Below, in pieces: positions 8,405-16,468 of a DNA stretch of 47,403 nucleotides; position 1 is the stretch's first letter, and every line of letters starts with the position of its first letter. Both the position numbers and the translations under genes were made by a program. The stretch comes from JAFGQU01 sp964483625 (lineage in GTDB: Bacteria; Omnitrophota; Gorgyraeia; Duberdicusellales; 4484-171). The notes under the pieces are model-generated. The model did not search any database. It was given only the letters and a program-made list of their open reading frames with translations, and was not told the origin of the DNA. The stretch spans positions 1 through 47,403 of the forward strand of contig CAZABB010000012.1 in assembly GCA_964483625.1 (NCBI GenBank), read 5' to 3'.

Positions 8405-10750
8405 TTAAATATCCAAATTCTTCACTTCGTGAGCATGCGCCTGAATAAATTCCCGGCGCGGCGCGGCATGATCACCCATTAAAATGGTAAAAATACTGTC
8501 GGCCTCCACCGCATCCTCCAAGGTAACCTGTATGAGACTGCGGTTTTGCGGATCCATCGCGCTTTCCCATAACTGTGACGGATTCATCTCCCCCAATCCT
8601 TTATATCGCTGCACATGCATCCCTTGCGTCGCCTGCGTACGGACTTCCGCCAAAACTTCGCACAACGAAGGGCATTCGGTTTTACCCCGTTGGGGATGGT
8701 CCAGAATAAATTCCACGCCTTTTCCGGGAAGGTAGTTTTTCAACGATAACCCGATTTTCTTTATTTCCCCTCCCAGTTCTTTAATGCGATATGATTCGAA
8801 CAATTCCATAGGGTTTGTTTCCTCGTTTTTATACAAGGTCAGCTCTTCATCATCATAGGCGAACATTATCTTGCGATGCGCCGCAAAGCGGTACATGGGA
8901 TATTTTTGTTTTTTTTCATCAATGGCGTTCAGATAGACGTCAAGTGGAATACCTTTTTTCTCCAGAGCTATGCCGAGACGTTCAAATTCAATCAGAGAGC
9001 TCATGAGTTTCTCGAAGCTCTTCTGGGTAAGCTCCTCGCTCTTTTTCTTTCGGATAACCTTCAGCTTCATCGCCTCGGTGCCCAGGCGCAAAATAATGTC
9101 GTTCATTTCTTTTTCGGTATGAATATATTCTTCGAATTTCTTGCCCCACATCCGGTACAGCGGCGGTTGAGCAATATACACATATCCTTCCTCAACCAAT
9201 TGAGGCAGCTGACGGTAGAAAAACGTTAACAGGAGCGTTCGGATATGCGAACCGTCGACATCGGCATCGGCCATGATAATAATTTTATGATACCGCAATT
9301 TGGAAATATCAAACTCCGTGCCGATACCTACTCCCAGAGCGGCAATAATCGTACGAATTTCTTCGTTATTCAGTATTTTATCCAACCGGGCTTTTTCCAC
9401 GTTCAGGATTTTCCCTTTAATTGCCAGAATCGCCTGGAAATTCCGATCCCTGGCCTGCTTGGCACTTCCTCCCGCTGATTCTCCCTCGACGATAAATACC
9501 TCGCACTTTTGAGGATCCCGTTCGGAACAATCGGCAAGCTTTCCCGGTAAATTCGCCGCATCAAGCGCTCCTTTCCTGCGAGTCAACTCCCGAGCCTTTC
9601 GCGCGGCTTCCCTCGCCCGGGCCGAAAGAATCGCTTTATCTATGATTTTATTGGCAACTGACGGTGTTTCCTCAAAAAAAGAGCTCAGCGCTTCAAACAC
9701 GATCGAATTAGTAAGCCCTTCGATTTCGGAATTACCCAGCTTGGTTTTTGTCTGGCCTTCAAATTGCGGATCGGGCAGCTTTACGCTAATCACCGCGCTC
9801 AATCCTTCCCGGACATCGTCGCCGGAAACGCTGCTTATGTTTTTGAGAAGATTTTTTGACTTGGCATATTGATTGAGTACTCTGGTCAGGGCGGTTTTAA
9901 AACCGGTCAGATGTGATCCACCTTCGATCGTATTAATGTTATTGGCGAAGGAAAAAATATTTTCCTTATACCCGTCGTTATACTGAAGTGCGCCTTCGAT
10001 CGAAACCGAATCTTTTTCTTTCTGAAAAGAAATTATTTTTTTATGCAGGGAGTTTTTATTCCGGTTGATATATTCGATAAACGAAGTGAGGCCGCCTTTA
10101 AATTTAAAACTCACCTCCTTCTCATTCAATTCATCACTCAGATTGATTTCCAGATTCTTATTGAGAAATGCGAGTTCCCGCAACCGTCCCGACAGGTAAT
10201 CAAACGAAAACTCCGTCTTGGAAAAAATATTTTTATCGGGTTTGAACGTGATCTTCGTGCCGGTATGCTTGGCTTTTCCGATAACCTTCAAGGACGTTTT
10301 GGTCGCCCCCAATTCATACCGCTGGTGATGAACTTTTCCGTCCCGGCGCACCTCAACCTCAAGCCATTCGCTCAACGCGTTTACGACCGAAACTCCCACC
10401 CCGTGCAATCCACCGGAAACTTTATAGCTCTGGTGGTCAAATTTACCTCCGGCATGCAGTGTCGTTAACACTACCTCAACTGCCGGTTTCTTCAGTGTTT
10501 TATGTTTGTCTACCGGAATCCCCCGGCCGTTATCCGTCACCGAAACACTGCTGTCGGCGTGAATAACCACATTGATCTTGGTACAGAAGCCGGCCGACGC
10601 TTCATCCACCGAGTTATCGACAACTTCATACACCAGATGATGCAGTCCCCGATGGGTAGTGTCTCCGATATACATCGCGGGGCGTTTCCGTACCGCCTCG
10701 ATACCCCCCAGAACCTGAATTGTTTTTGCGTCGTATTTTTGTCCGGCCAT
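8405..10750 (-). CDS. gyrB: DNA gyrase subunit B
   Basis: 781 residues. The GHKL ATPase domain carries the catalytic Glu42 (YEVVDNSVDE), DNGRGIP (73-79) and GGLHGVGVSVVNA. The transducer domain follows, then the TOPRIM domain with EGESAGGSAKQARDRN and MADADVDGSHI. A ~150-residue insertion lies between TOPRIM and the C-terminal HVQRYKGLGEMNP motif, as in the ~800-residue Gram-negative type rather than the ~640-residue form. The start overlaps the dciA stop (TAACATG), so translation is coupled. Confidence 0.98.
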   Translation of the reverse strand: MAGQKYDAKTIQVLGGIEAVRKRPAMYIGDTTHRGLHHLVYEVVDNSVDEASAGFCTKINVVIHADSSVSVTDNGRGIPVDKHKTLKKPAVEVVLTTLHAGGKFDHQSYKVSGGLHGVGVSVVNALSEWLEVEVRRDGKVHHQRYELGATKTSLKVIGKAKHTGTKITFKPDKNIFSKTEFSFDYLSGRLRELAFLNKNLEINLSDELNEKEVSFKFKGGLTSFIEYINRNKNSLHKKIISFQKEKDSVSIEGALQYNDGYKENIFSFANNINTIEGGSHLTGFKTALTRVLNQYAKSKNLLKNISSVSGDDVREGLSAVISVKLPDPQFEGQTKTKLGNSEIEGLTNSIVFEALSSFFEETPSVANKIIDKAILSARAREAARKARELTRRKGALDAANLPGKLADCSERDPQKCEVFIVEGESAGGSAKQARDRNFQAILAIKGKILNVEKARLDKILNNEEIRTIIAALGVGIGTEFDISKLRYHKIIIMADADVDGSHIRTLLLTFFYRQLPQLVEEGYVYIAQPPLYRMWGKKFEEYIHTEKEMNDIILRLGTEAMKLKVIRKKKSEELTQKSFEKLMSSLIEFERLGIALEKKGIPLDVYLNAIDEKKQKYPMYRFAAHRKIMFAYDDEELTLYKNEETNPMELFESYRIKELGGEIKKIGLSLKNYLPGKGVEFILDHPQRGKTECPSLCEVLAEVRTQATQGMHVQRYKGLGEMNPSQLWESAMDPQNRSLIQVTLEDAVEADSIFTILMGDHAAPRREFIQAHAHEVKNLDI

Positions 10751-10751
10751 G

Positions 10752-11036
10752 TTAACGGGATTGCACTTTTATAAATATATTCGTGATACAGCAGTCTTTT
10801 TGCTCGCGTAACCGCTTCAGTATATTTGGTTTACGAAGGTTTAATTGATATCCCCACACCGAAGAATCGACATAGAATACCATTTGATTTTTTTTAAGAG
10901 AAATACCCTTAATATGCTGTTTTGTTTTGGGATCGATAACATCCTGGATAAGATCAAAGAGTTCATCTTTGTTGTTTTTTTTCTTTTTTAACTCTTTCAG
11001 AAAACCCGCAACGATCCCGCGAATATGTTCGGTCAT
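10752..11036 (-). CDS. DciA/DUF721-like protein
   Basis: 94 residues. The central part (VIDPKTKQHIKGISLKKNQMVFYVDSS, WGYQLNLRKPNILKRLRE) resembles the DUF721/DciA domain: a short helix, then a beta-rich segment ending in the conserved S-W-x-x-x-L-x-x-x-x-x-x-I-L pattern. DciA proteins load the replicative helicase in bacteria lacking DnaC/DnaI. Its position between dnaN and gyrB fits this role, where recF or a DUF721 gene is common. There is no recF here. It overlaps gyrB and is 1 nt from dnaN. Confidence 0.75.
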   Translation of the reverse strand: MTEHIRGIVAGFLKELKKKKNNKDELFDLIQDVIDPKTKQHIKGISLKKNQMVFYVDSSVWGYQLNLRKPNILKRLREQKDCCITNIFIKVQSR

Positions 11037-11037
11037 T

Positions 11038-12135
11038 TCACAATTTCATAGGGAGCACTAAATAAACATAATCTTCCAGACGCAGCACGGCAGGTTTATC
11101 GACATCGTAAATTTCAAATTCAATATCTTCGATCTCAATATTTTTTAAAACGTCAATAAGATAGGTCGGGTTAAAGCCAACCTCAATGCGCGCGCCGCCA
11201 TACCGGGCGGGAAGATTTTCTTTTATTTCACCTAATTGAGGTGTTGATTTACTGATGATAACTTCTTCTTTTTTTAGATCAAGTTTAACTCCGAGGTGAT
11301 CGGGAACCGAAAGTAATTCGGCACGGCGCAAGCTCGCCAGAAATTCTTTTCTCTTGAGAGAAAGTTTATTCTTACTGGGATCGGGAATGTATTGCGCGTA
11401 GTTAGGAAAATCCCCTTCGATAGGTTTACAAATAAACATGGTTCCTTTTAAGTCAAATCCAATATTTCCTTTTTCCACATATATATATATTTCTTCCTCA
11501 ATATCTTTGATAAGTTTTGCAAGTTCTGTAATACTTTTTAAAGGAAATATAAAAGAAATCTTTGTCTTTATCTCCGATTGGGTCGCCGGAAGTTTTCTCT
11601 TCATACAGGCGAGACGTTTTCCATCGGTAGAAACCAAAGTGATTGTATCTTCGTGTAATTCAAACAGAATACCATTAAGCACATAGTTAACATCTTCAAA
11701 ACCGACACAAAAAGACGTAAACCGTATCATTTCCAGTAAATCAACCGCTGAAACCTTAATTAAAACCTTGCGGGCATCCTCTTCGATGACGGGGAATTCC
11801 GTTGCCGGCAGGCAGTTTATTTTAAACTCAATTTTTCCACACCTTATTAAGAGGTTATGCTTGACGACTTCCAGAGTGATTTCATCCCGGGGAAGTTCGC
11901 GGATAATCGGAATAAACCGCTTTGCCGGTACGGCGATTTTTCCTTCCTGAGAAATACGACAATTACAATAAGAAATAATGGTCGTATCTAAATCGGTAGA
12001 CGTGCATTTTAATTTTTGCGAATGGGTTTCTAATAGAATACTGTTAAGAATAGGGAAATTCTGCTTAAAGAATGTTGGTCCTTGAATTTTTTGAAGGATA
12101 TTCAGAAGTTCCGTCTGGTTAATACTAAGTTTCAT
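11038..12135 (-). CDS. dnaN: DNA polymerase III beta sliding clamp
   Basis: 365 residues, normal length, with three repeated clamp folds. Visible signatures are LLNILQKIQGP near the start, TDLDTTIISYC, the FPVIEEDARKV linker between domains 1 and 2, GILFELHEDTITLVSTDGKRLA, GDFPNYAQYIPDPSKNKL and the C-terminal KPAVLRLEDYVYLVLPMKL. The clamp tethers the replicase to DNA. It is followed directly by the DciA-like gene and preceded by dnaA with a 110-bp gap containing one DnaA box. No Shine-Dalgarno is evident before the ATG at 12135. Confidence 0.97.
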   Translation of the reverse strand: MKLSINQTELLNILQKIQGPTFFKQNFPILNSILLETHSQKLKCTSTDLDTTIISYCNCRISQEGKIAVPAKRFIPIIRELPRDEITLEVVKHNLLIRCGKIEFKINCLPATEFPVIEEDARKVLIKVSAVDLLEMIRFTSFCVGFEDVNYVLNGILFELHEDTITLVSTDGKRLACMKRKLPATQSEIKTKISFIFPLKSITELAKLIKDIEEEIYIYVEKGNIGFDLKGTMFICKPIEGDFPNYAQYIPDPSKNKLSLKRKEFLASLRRAELLSVPDHLGVKLDLKKEEVIISKSTPQLGEIKENLPARYGGARIEVGFNPTYLIDVLKNIEIEDIEFEIYDVDKPAVLRLEDYVYLVLPMKL

Positions 12136-12235
12136 ATAAAGCTAAAGAGAAAAAATAGTAGTAGTATTAGTAAGGCCTGTGAATTCCGTGCAATTCCCAA
12201 TATTCTATCAAAAAACAACATAAAAACAACTCAAT

Positions 12236-12244
12236 TTATTCACA
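12236..12244 (+). promoter_or_regulatory. DnaA box
   Basis: TTATTCACA, matching the TTATNCACA consensus, lies just past the dnaA stop in the dnaA-dnaN gap. A further weaker half match (TGTTCACAA) lies inside the dnaA 3' end. Confidence 0.6.
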
Positions 12245-12245
12245 A

Positions 12246-13574
12246 TTAATTCTTAATTATCTGTGTTAAGCTGTTCACAAGCTGTTTAATCTTTTTGTCC
12301 TTTTTCAACAATTCTTTTATTTTTGTGTGGGCGTACAAAATAGTGGTATGATGTTTGGCGCCGAACACTCCTCCGATTTCCGGCAGTGAGAAGTCGGTAA
12401 ACTCCCGGATCAGATACATGCTGAGCTGACGCGGTAAGACGAGGTTTTTGTTGCGTTTCCGGTTTTTTAAGTCATTGACGCCGATATTGAAATAATCGGC
12501 AACTTTTTCCAGGATTCCGGCCGGGGTAATCATTGTGTCAATCTCCTTGACCATATCTTTTAACGTATGTTTGGCCATGCTGAGCGTAATCGGCTTATTC
12601 TCAATAAGGGAATAAGCGATAATTCTTACCAGGGCTCCTTCTAGTTCCCGGATATTCGTCGTGATATTTTCGGCAACAAAATTAATAACATCTTCTCCTA
12701 TCTGAATCGGTTCATGCTCCAGCTTCTTTTTTAAAATCGCTACGCGAGTTTCAAAATCGGGCCGTTGCATATCCACAACCAGCCCCCAGCTGAATCGCGA
12801 TACCAGGCGGTCCTCTAATTTGGGAATTTCTTTAGGCGGCCGGTCGGAAGAGATAATGACCTGTTTATGATAATCATAGAGTTCGTTGAACGTATGAAAA
12901 AATTCCTCCTGAACGGCTTCTTTCCCGGAAAGAAAATGAATATCATCAATAATCAAAACATCGATATTGCGGTGTTTTTGCCGGAATTTCTGGGTGGTTT
13001 TATTCTGAATCGACATAATCAGGGCGTTGGTAAATTTCTCCGAGGAGATGTATTTCACTTTGGTTTGAGGTTTTTTAGCCAGGATATGGTGAGCGATTGC
13101 CTGCATCAGGTGGGTTTTCCCCAGCCCCACTCCTCCATAAATAAATAATGGATTATACGCTTTTCCCGGCGTGTTGGCGACAGCCAGAGATGCTGCGTGA
13201 GCCATGCGGTTGGATGCGCCGACAATGAAATTATCAAAGGTAAATCGCGGATTAATGCGCAGAGAATCCTGTGGTTCTTCCTGGAATGTTTTATGAATGC
13301 TGCGGAAGATTTTATTGGTTCTTCTTTTGAGCAGGTTGGAATTAACTTCGAAACGGATCGATACCGGTGCCGGGGCAATTTTCTTTAACGCCCCTTCGAT
13401 CTGGTTGAGATAGTTGGTTTCCACCCATTGTTTGAAAAAAACATCCGGGACCTCCAGAATTATCTGTCCGGAATCATACTGTTTTAAATTTAAGGGAGCG
13501 ATCCAGGTATCGAAGGAAATTTCCCCGAGAGAATTTTTAAGGTCTTGAAGGCAGCGAGCCCAAATAGTCTCCAT
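12246..13574 (-). CDS. dnaA: Chromosomal replication initiator DnaA
   Basis: 442 residues. Domain I (1-80) begins METIWARCLQDLKNSLG. A short linker follows (81-108). The AAA+ domain has Walker A GGVGLGKTH at 147-155, Walker B VLIIDDIHFL at about 206, and a sensor/arginine region KLEDRLVSRFSWG. Domain IV ends with the DnaA-box-binding helix-turn-helix (LPRQLSMYLIREFT, then GGVFGAKHHTTILYA). It is transcribed leftward from a TATAAT promoter at 13718-13723. Its position next to rpmH and dnaN is the conserved oriC context. Confidence 0.98.
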   Translation of the reverse strand: METIWARCLQDLKNSLGEISFDTWIAPLNLKQYDSGQIILEVPDVFFKQWVETNYLNQIEGALKKIAPAPVSIRFEVNSNLLKRRTNKIFRSIHKTFQEEPQDSLRINPRFTFDNFIVGASNRMAHAASLAVANTPGKAYNPLFIYGGVGLGKTHLMQAIAHHILAKKPQTKVKYISSEKFTNALIMSIQNKTTQKFRQKHRNIDVLIIDDIHFLSGKEAVQEEFFHTFNELYDYHKQVIISSDRPPKEIPKLEDRLVSRFSWGLVVDMQRPDFETRVAILKKKLEHEPIQIGEDVINFVAENITTNIRELEGALVRIIAYSLIENKPITLSMAKHTLKDMVKEIDTMITPAGILEKVADYFNIGVNDLKNRKRNKNLVLPRQLSMYLIREFTDFSLPEIGGVFGAKHHTTILYAHTKIKELLKKDKKIKQLVNSLTQIIKN

Positions 13575-13717
13575 AATTACTGGCGATTCACAAAATCCAC
13601 AAGTTATTCACAGCCCTCGTTTTTTGCTGGTCAACCGGCTTTTTCGTGTCTTCGAGCGGTACAGGATTTTTGTGGAAAAGACGAAAATAATACGTAATTT
13701 CCCGGCAACAAAGACTA

Positions 13718-13745
13718 ATTATACTCTCCTTCGTTTTCAATTCAA
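13718..13745 (-). promoter_or_regulatory. dnaA promoter (sigma70-type)
   Basis: On the minus strand, TTGAAT (13740-13745) and a perfect TATAAT (13718-13723) with a 16-bp spacer, ~145 nt upstream of the dnaA start. The DnaA box at 13604-13612 lies between promoter and gene, so autoregulation is plausible. Confidence 0.65.
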
Positions 13746-13759
13746 CAGTTATTTTCCAT

Positions 13760-13787
13760 TTGACAGAGTTCTTTTTTAAAGTAAAAT
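13760..13787 (+). promoter_or_regulatory. rpmH promoter (sigma70-type)
   Basis: TTGACA (13760-13765) and TAAAAT (13782-13787) with a 16-bp spacer. The -10 is only 9 nt before the rpmH ATG at 13796, so the 5' leader is almost absent. It is back-to-back with the dnaA promoter; the -35 boxes are 14 bp apart. Confidence 0.6.
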
Positions 13788-13795
13788 TACTTCTT

Positions 13796-13933
13796 ATGAA
13801 GAAAGGTCAAAGCACTCCCTCAAAAGTGAAAGGAAAACGTAAGCACGGGTTCCGTAAACGGATGAAGACCACCTCCGGTCGGGAAATCTTGAACAGCCGC
13901 CGCAGAAAAGGCAGAAAACGGCTTTCAGCATGA
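13796..13933 (+). CDS. rpmH: 50S ribosomal protein L34
   Basis: 45 residues with the L34 core KGKRKHGFRKRMKTTSGREI and the invariant end RRRKGRKRLSA. The N-terminus KKGQSTPSKVK replaces the more usual KRTYQPSxxK. It is too short for most ORF filters but unmistakable. It overlaps yidD by four bases (ATGA), leaving no room for rnpA, which normally sits here. No Shine-Dalgarno precedes it, consistent with a promoter placed very close to the start codon. Confidence 0.95.
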   Translation: MKKGQSTPSKVKGKRKHGFRKRMKTTSGREILNSRRRKGRKRLSA

Positions 13934-14142
13934 GAAGGTTTTTCATCAGCCTGGTCCATATGTATCGTGCCGGCAGGTTCCTGATTCCTCCATCAGCGTG
14001 TAAATACACCCCGACATGTTCGGAATATGCATTAAAAGCGCTTACGAAGCATCCGTTGAGCCGGGCGTTATCACTGATCGGCAGGCGTATTGTCCGTTGC
14101 CATCCCTTTGCCTCCGGCGGAATTGATATGGTGCCCGAATAA
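13930..14142 (+). CDS. yidD: Membrane protein insertion efficiency factor YidD
   Basis: 70 residues. The YidD signature is present: SLVHMYRAGRFLIPPSACKYTPTCSEYALKAL with the conserved Cys pair, and a late RCHPFASGGIDMVP. YidD is a small membrane-associated helper of YidC insertion. It begins inside the rpmH stop (ATGA) and is followed by yidC 20 bp downstream, so rpmH-yidD-yidC form one operon. Confidence 0.95.
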   Translation: MRRFFISLVHMYRAGRFLIPPSACKYTPTCSEYALKALTKHPLSRALSLIGRRIVRCHPFASGGIDMVPE

Positions 14143-14162
14143 ATAACATAGGTAACAATAAA

Positions 14163-15638
14163 ATGGAAAAAAGAGTATTTCATTTTCTCCTCATTACGGC
14201 GGTATTTTTTGTCGCCTATTCTTTTTTAATATCCCGGACCACTCCTCCCCAAAAGGCCGGCCCGGAAACAATGGTTTCGGAACAACCCGTTTCCGAGAAA
14301 GAAATCCTCCCCTCCCGGTCCGCACAGGCACTTCCGGAAATACCCCGGGAAGGTTCGGTGTCACCGGAAAACCTGCGCCGGGCGGAAGTGGATAATTTTT
14401 ACGTAACATACTCCCTAACAGGAGGTTATATAAAAACAATTGCCGTAAAAGAATATAATGAAGACCTTCCTTTTGAGAATATCGGCTACATGGCCGAACA
14501 TAAAGACGGCTTGTTTACGCTGGATCAATACGGGAACAAAATTACCCTGACTAATTCCGACCTGAACGTGAAGAAAGAATTTGTGTTCGATGGTTATCAC
14601 GTGACAATGAATATTTTTGTTCCCGATCAGGAATCTCGTGTTCTGGTCTGCTCCTATCCCCTGTCGCCGGATATGATGAGTCAGCGATACCAGGAATTTT
14701 TTTATGAAGAGGATCTCCCCCAGCCCGAGATAAAAAGAATTGGGTTCAAGAAAGTTAAGAAAGAGACGTACTCCTCCTCTCTTATCGGGGCCCGGGGAAG
14801 ATATTTCTGTAATGTTCTCTTTGGCCGTCCCTACCGGGCCGAAGTATTTAAAAATGATCAGAATACGCTTTTGATTAAGGTCGCCCTTGATCGTGCCGGA
14901 CCGATTGACCTTTTTATCGGCCCGCAGTTAAAGAAGGATCTGGAACCGTATCAACTAAATGATATAGTAAGTTATGGATTTTTCCACATTATTGCCCTGG
15001 TTATTCTGAAAATCCTCTATTTCTACCAATCCATACTGCATAATTGGGGTATCAGCGTTATGCTGATGTCGCTTACGGCATATATTTTTCTCTTTCCGTT
15101 TACGATGAAAAGCACGCAGTCGATGAAAAAGATGCAGAATTTACAGCCTCGCATCGACGCATTACGAGAAAAATACAAGGAGAGTCCCCAGAAGCTGAAT
15201 AAGGAAATATTAGAGCTTTATCGTTCCGAACGCGTAAATCCGATAGGCGGTTGTCTGCCAATGTTCTTTCAAATTCCCGTCCTTTTTGCCTTTTATCAGG
15301 CGCTGTTAAGGCTGGTGGAACTAAAAGGGGCTTCTTTTCTCTGGATTAAAGATCTTTCTCTGCCGGACCGGGCCTTTGCTTTACCGTTTTCACTTCCGTT
15401 TTTAGGGAACCATATCAATATCCTTCCGTTGATTCTTATTATATTAAGTCTTATTCAGCAAAAATATACCGTCGCATCGACCGGGTCTGAGCAGCAGAAA
15501 TCAATGGGAATGTTTTTCGCCATTTTTATCGGTGTAATTTTCTATAATTTCTCTTCGGCTCTGGTGCTATACTGGCTGGTGCAGAATTTTCTCACCCTGG
15601 CCTACCAATATCGCATTTCCCAAAAACAGCCGGCATAA
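14163..15638 (+). CDS. yidC: Membrane protein insertase YidC
   Basis: 491 residues. An N-terminal membrane helix (7-24, FLLITAVFFVAYSFLIS) is followed by a ~230-residue periplasmic beta domain, marking the Gram-negative type. The conserved insertase core then starts at about residue 280 (IISVMLMSLTAYIFLFPFT region, SMKKMQNLQPRIDALREKYK, GGCLPMFFQIPVLFAFYQALL, and the final helices MGMFFAIFIGVIFYNF and LVLYWLVQNFLTLAYQ). It inserts and folds inner-membrane proteins with or without SecYEG. The jag and mnmE genes that often follow are absent; a repeat array and parAB come next. Confidence 0.97.
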   Translation: MEKRVFHFLLITAVFFVAYSFLISRTTPPQKAGPETMVSEQPVSEKEILPSRSAQALPEIPREGSVSPENLRRAEVDNFYVTYSLTGGYIKTIAVKEYNEDLPFENIGYMAEHKDGLFTLDQYGNKITLTNSDLNVKKEFVFDGYHVTMNIFVPDQESRVLVCSYPLSPDMMSQRYQEFFYEEDLPQPEIKRIGFKKVKKETYSSSLIGARGRYFCNVLFGRPYRAEVFKNDQNTLLIKVALDRAGPIDLFIGPQLKKDLEPYQLNDIVSYGFFHIIALVILKILYFYQSILHNWGISVMLMSLTAYIFLFPFTMKSTQSMKKMQNLQPRIDALREKYKESPQKLNKEILELYRSERVNPIGGCLPMFFQIPVLFAFYQALLRLVELKGASFLWIKDLSLPDRAFALPFSLPFLGNHINILPLILIILSLIQQKYTVASTGSEQQKSMGMFFAIFIGVIFYNFSSALVLYWLVQNFLTLAYQYRISQKQPA

Positions 15639-15738
15639 TACAACGATTTCCCAAAGTTGCACTCTTTGGCGTGATAACTAAGTTTCTACCACAGGATGTT
15701 TCACTTCTTGATTTGCTCAACAATTCTCATCACAAGAA

Positions 15739-15754
15739 GTTTCCACGTGAAAAC
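15739..15754. promoter_or_regulatory. parS-like site 1
   Basis: GTTTCCACGTGAAAAC; CACGTG core with one arm mismatch. Confidence 0.65.
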
Positions 15755-15831
15755 ATGGGCAAAGACTCAGACTTGGCAGCCAGACGTGGAACTACCCGGT
15801 CCCTTCGGGACTTTTGCCTGCGGCAAAGGTA

Positions 15832-15847
15832 GTTTCCACGTGGAAAC
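15832..15847. promoter_or_regulatory. parS-like site 2 (perfect palindrome)
   Basis: GTTTCCACGTGGAAAC is fully palindromic and extends by one further A/T pair on each side. It is the best candidate for the consensus ParB site. Confidence 0.7.
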
Positions 15848-15918
15848 TTTTCCCTAAAATTGCTGGTTAAGAACACTTCGGCTTGACATTTATAAAAAAG
15901 TTATATAGAATAAAAAGA

Positions 15919-15934
15919 GTTTTCACGTGGAAAT
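15919..15934. promoter_or_regulatory. parS-like site 3
   Basis: GTTTTCACGTGGAAAT; the only copy outside the long repeated blocks, so it has been kept independently of the duplications. Confidence 0.65.
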
Positions 15935-16128
15935 ATACCGTATCATTTTCATCAAAGTTTCACTCTTTGATACCAGAGGTTTCATTTTCTACAAGAGGTA
16001 CACTTTTTAACGGGTGGTACTTCTTTACTTTGAATACTTGACGTGGAACTTCAAATGCCTTCGGCAGGTTCATCTGCGACGAATGAAGTTTCACTCCTTG
16101 ATTTGCTCAACAATTCTCATCACAAGAA

Positions 16129-16144
16129 GTTTCCACGTGAAAAC
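16129..16144. promoter_or_regulatory. parS-like site 4
   Basis: GTTTCCACGTGAAAAC, identical to site 1. Confidence 0.65.
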
Positions 16145-16261
16145 ATGGGCAAAGACTCAGACTTGGCAGCCAGACGTGGAACTTCAAATGCCTTCGGCAG
16201 GTTCATCTGCGACGAATGAAGTTTCACTCCTTGATTTGCTCAACAATTCTCATCACAAGAA

Positions 16262-16277
16262 GTTTCCACGTGAAAAC
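16262..16277. promoter_or_regulatory. parS-like site 5
   Basis: GTTTCCACGTGAAAAC, identical to sites 1 and 4, one 133-bp period after site 4. Confidence 0.65.
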
Positions 16278-16354
16278 ATGGGCAAAGACTCAGACTTGGC
16301 AGCCAGACGTGGAACTACCCGGTCCCTTCGGGACTTTTGCCTGCGGCAAAGGTA

Positions 16355-16370
16355 GTTTCCACGTGAAGAC
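16355..16370. promoter_or_regulatory. parS-like site 6
   Basis: GTTTCCACGTGAAGAC, the copy nearest parA (about 100 bp upstream of its start). Confidence 0.6.
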
Positions 16371-16468
16371 AAAACAATATTGCACCATTTTTGTAGATGA
16401 CGAATCCTATATATGGTAAATATGAACTGTTTCTTACCAAAGAGTAAAACATTCCTTCAATATTCAAT

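Larger units (their letters stand above)
13575..13795. other. dnaA-rpmH intergenic region, candidate oriC
   Basis: 220 bp between divergent dnaA and rpmH. It contains one perfect DnaA box TTATTCACA (13604-13612) preceded by a second weak copy (ATTCACAAA at about 13586), a near match on the other strand (TTTGTGGAA near 13672), and an AT-rich stretch from 13730 to 13795 with the divergent promoters. The number of boxes is low for an origin, so part of the origin may lie in the dnaA-dnaN gap or in the yidC-parA region. Skew analysis was not possible. Confidence 0.5.
15639..16468. repeat. parS-like palindrome array between yidC and parA
   Basis: 830 bp with no credible gene. It contains six 16-bp sites built on GTTTCCACGTGGAAAC and four shorter GACGTGGAAC half sites (15783, 16040, 16173, 16306). 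Long copies recur: 15698-15842 is repeated at 16221-16365, and a 133-bp unit is tandem at 16040-16172 and 16173-16305. Between the half site and the next GTTTCnAC arm lie pairs of small hairpins. Bacterial parS (NGTTYCACGTGRAACN) shares the CACGTG core and the GTTTC/GAAAC arms, and parA follows at once, so this is most likely the ParB-loading centromere. Confidence 0.75.

Noticed and set aside
16014..16419. Two overlapping open frames inside the parS-like array
   Set aside because: They only translate the 133-bp repeat units; the two frames repeat the same peptide and carry no start signal.
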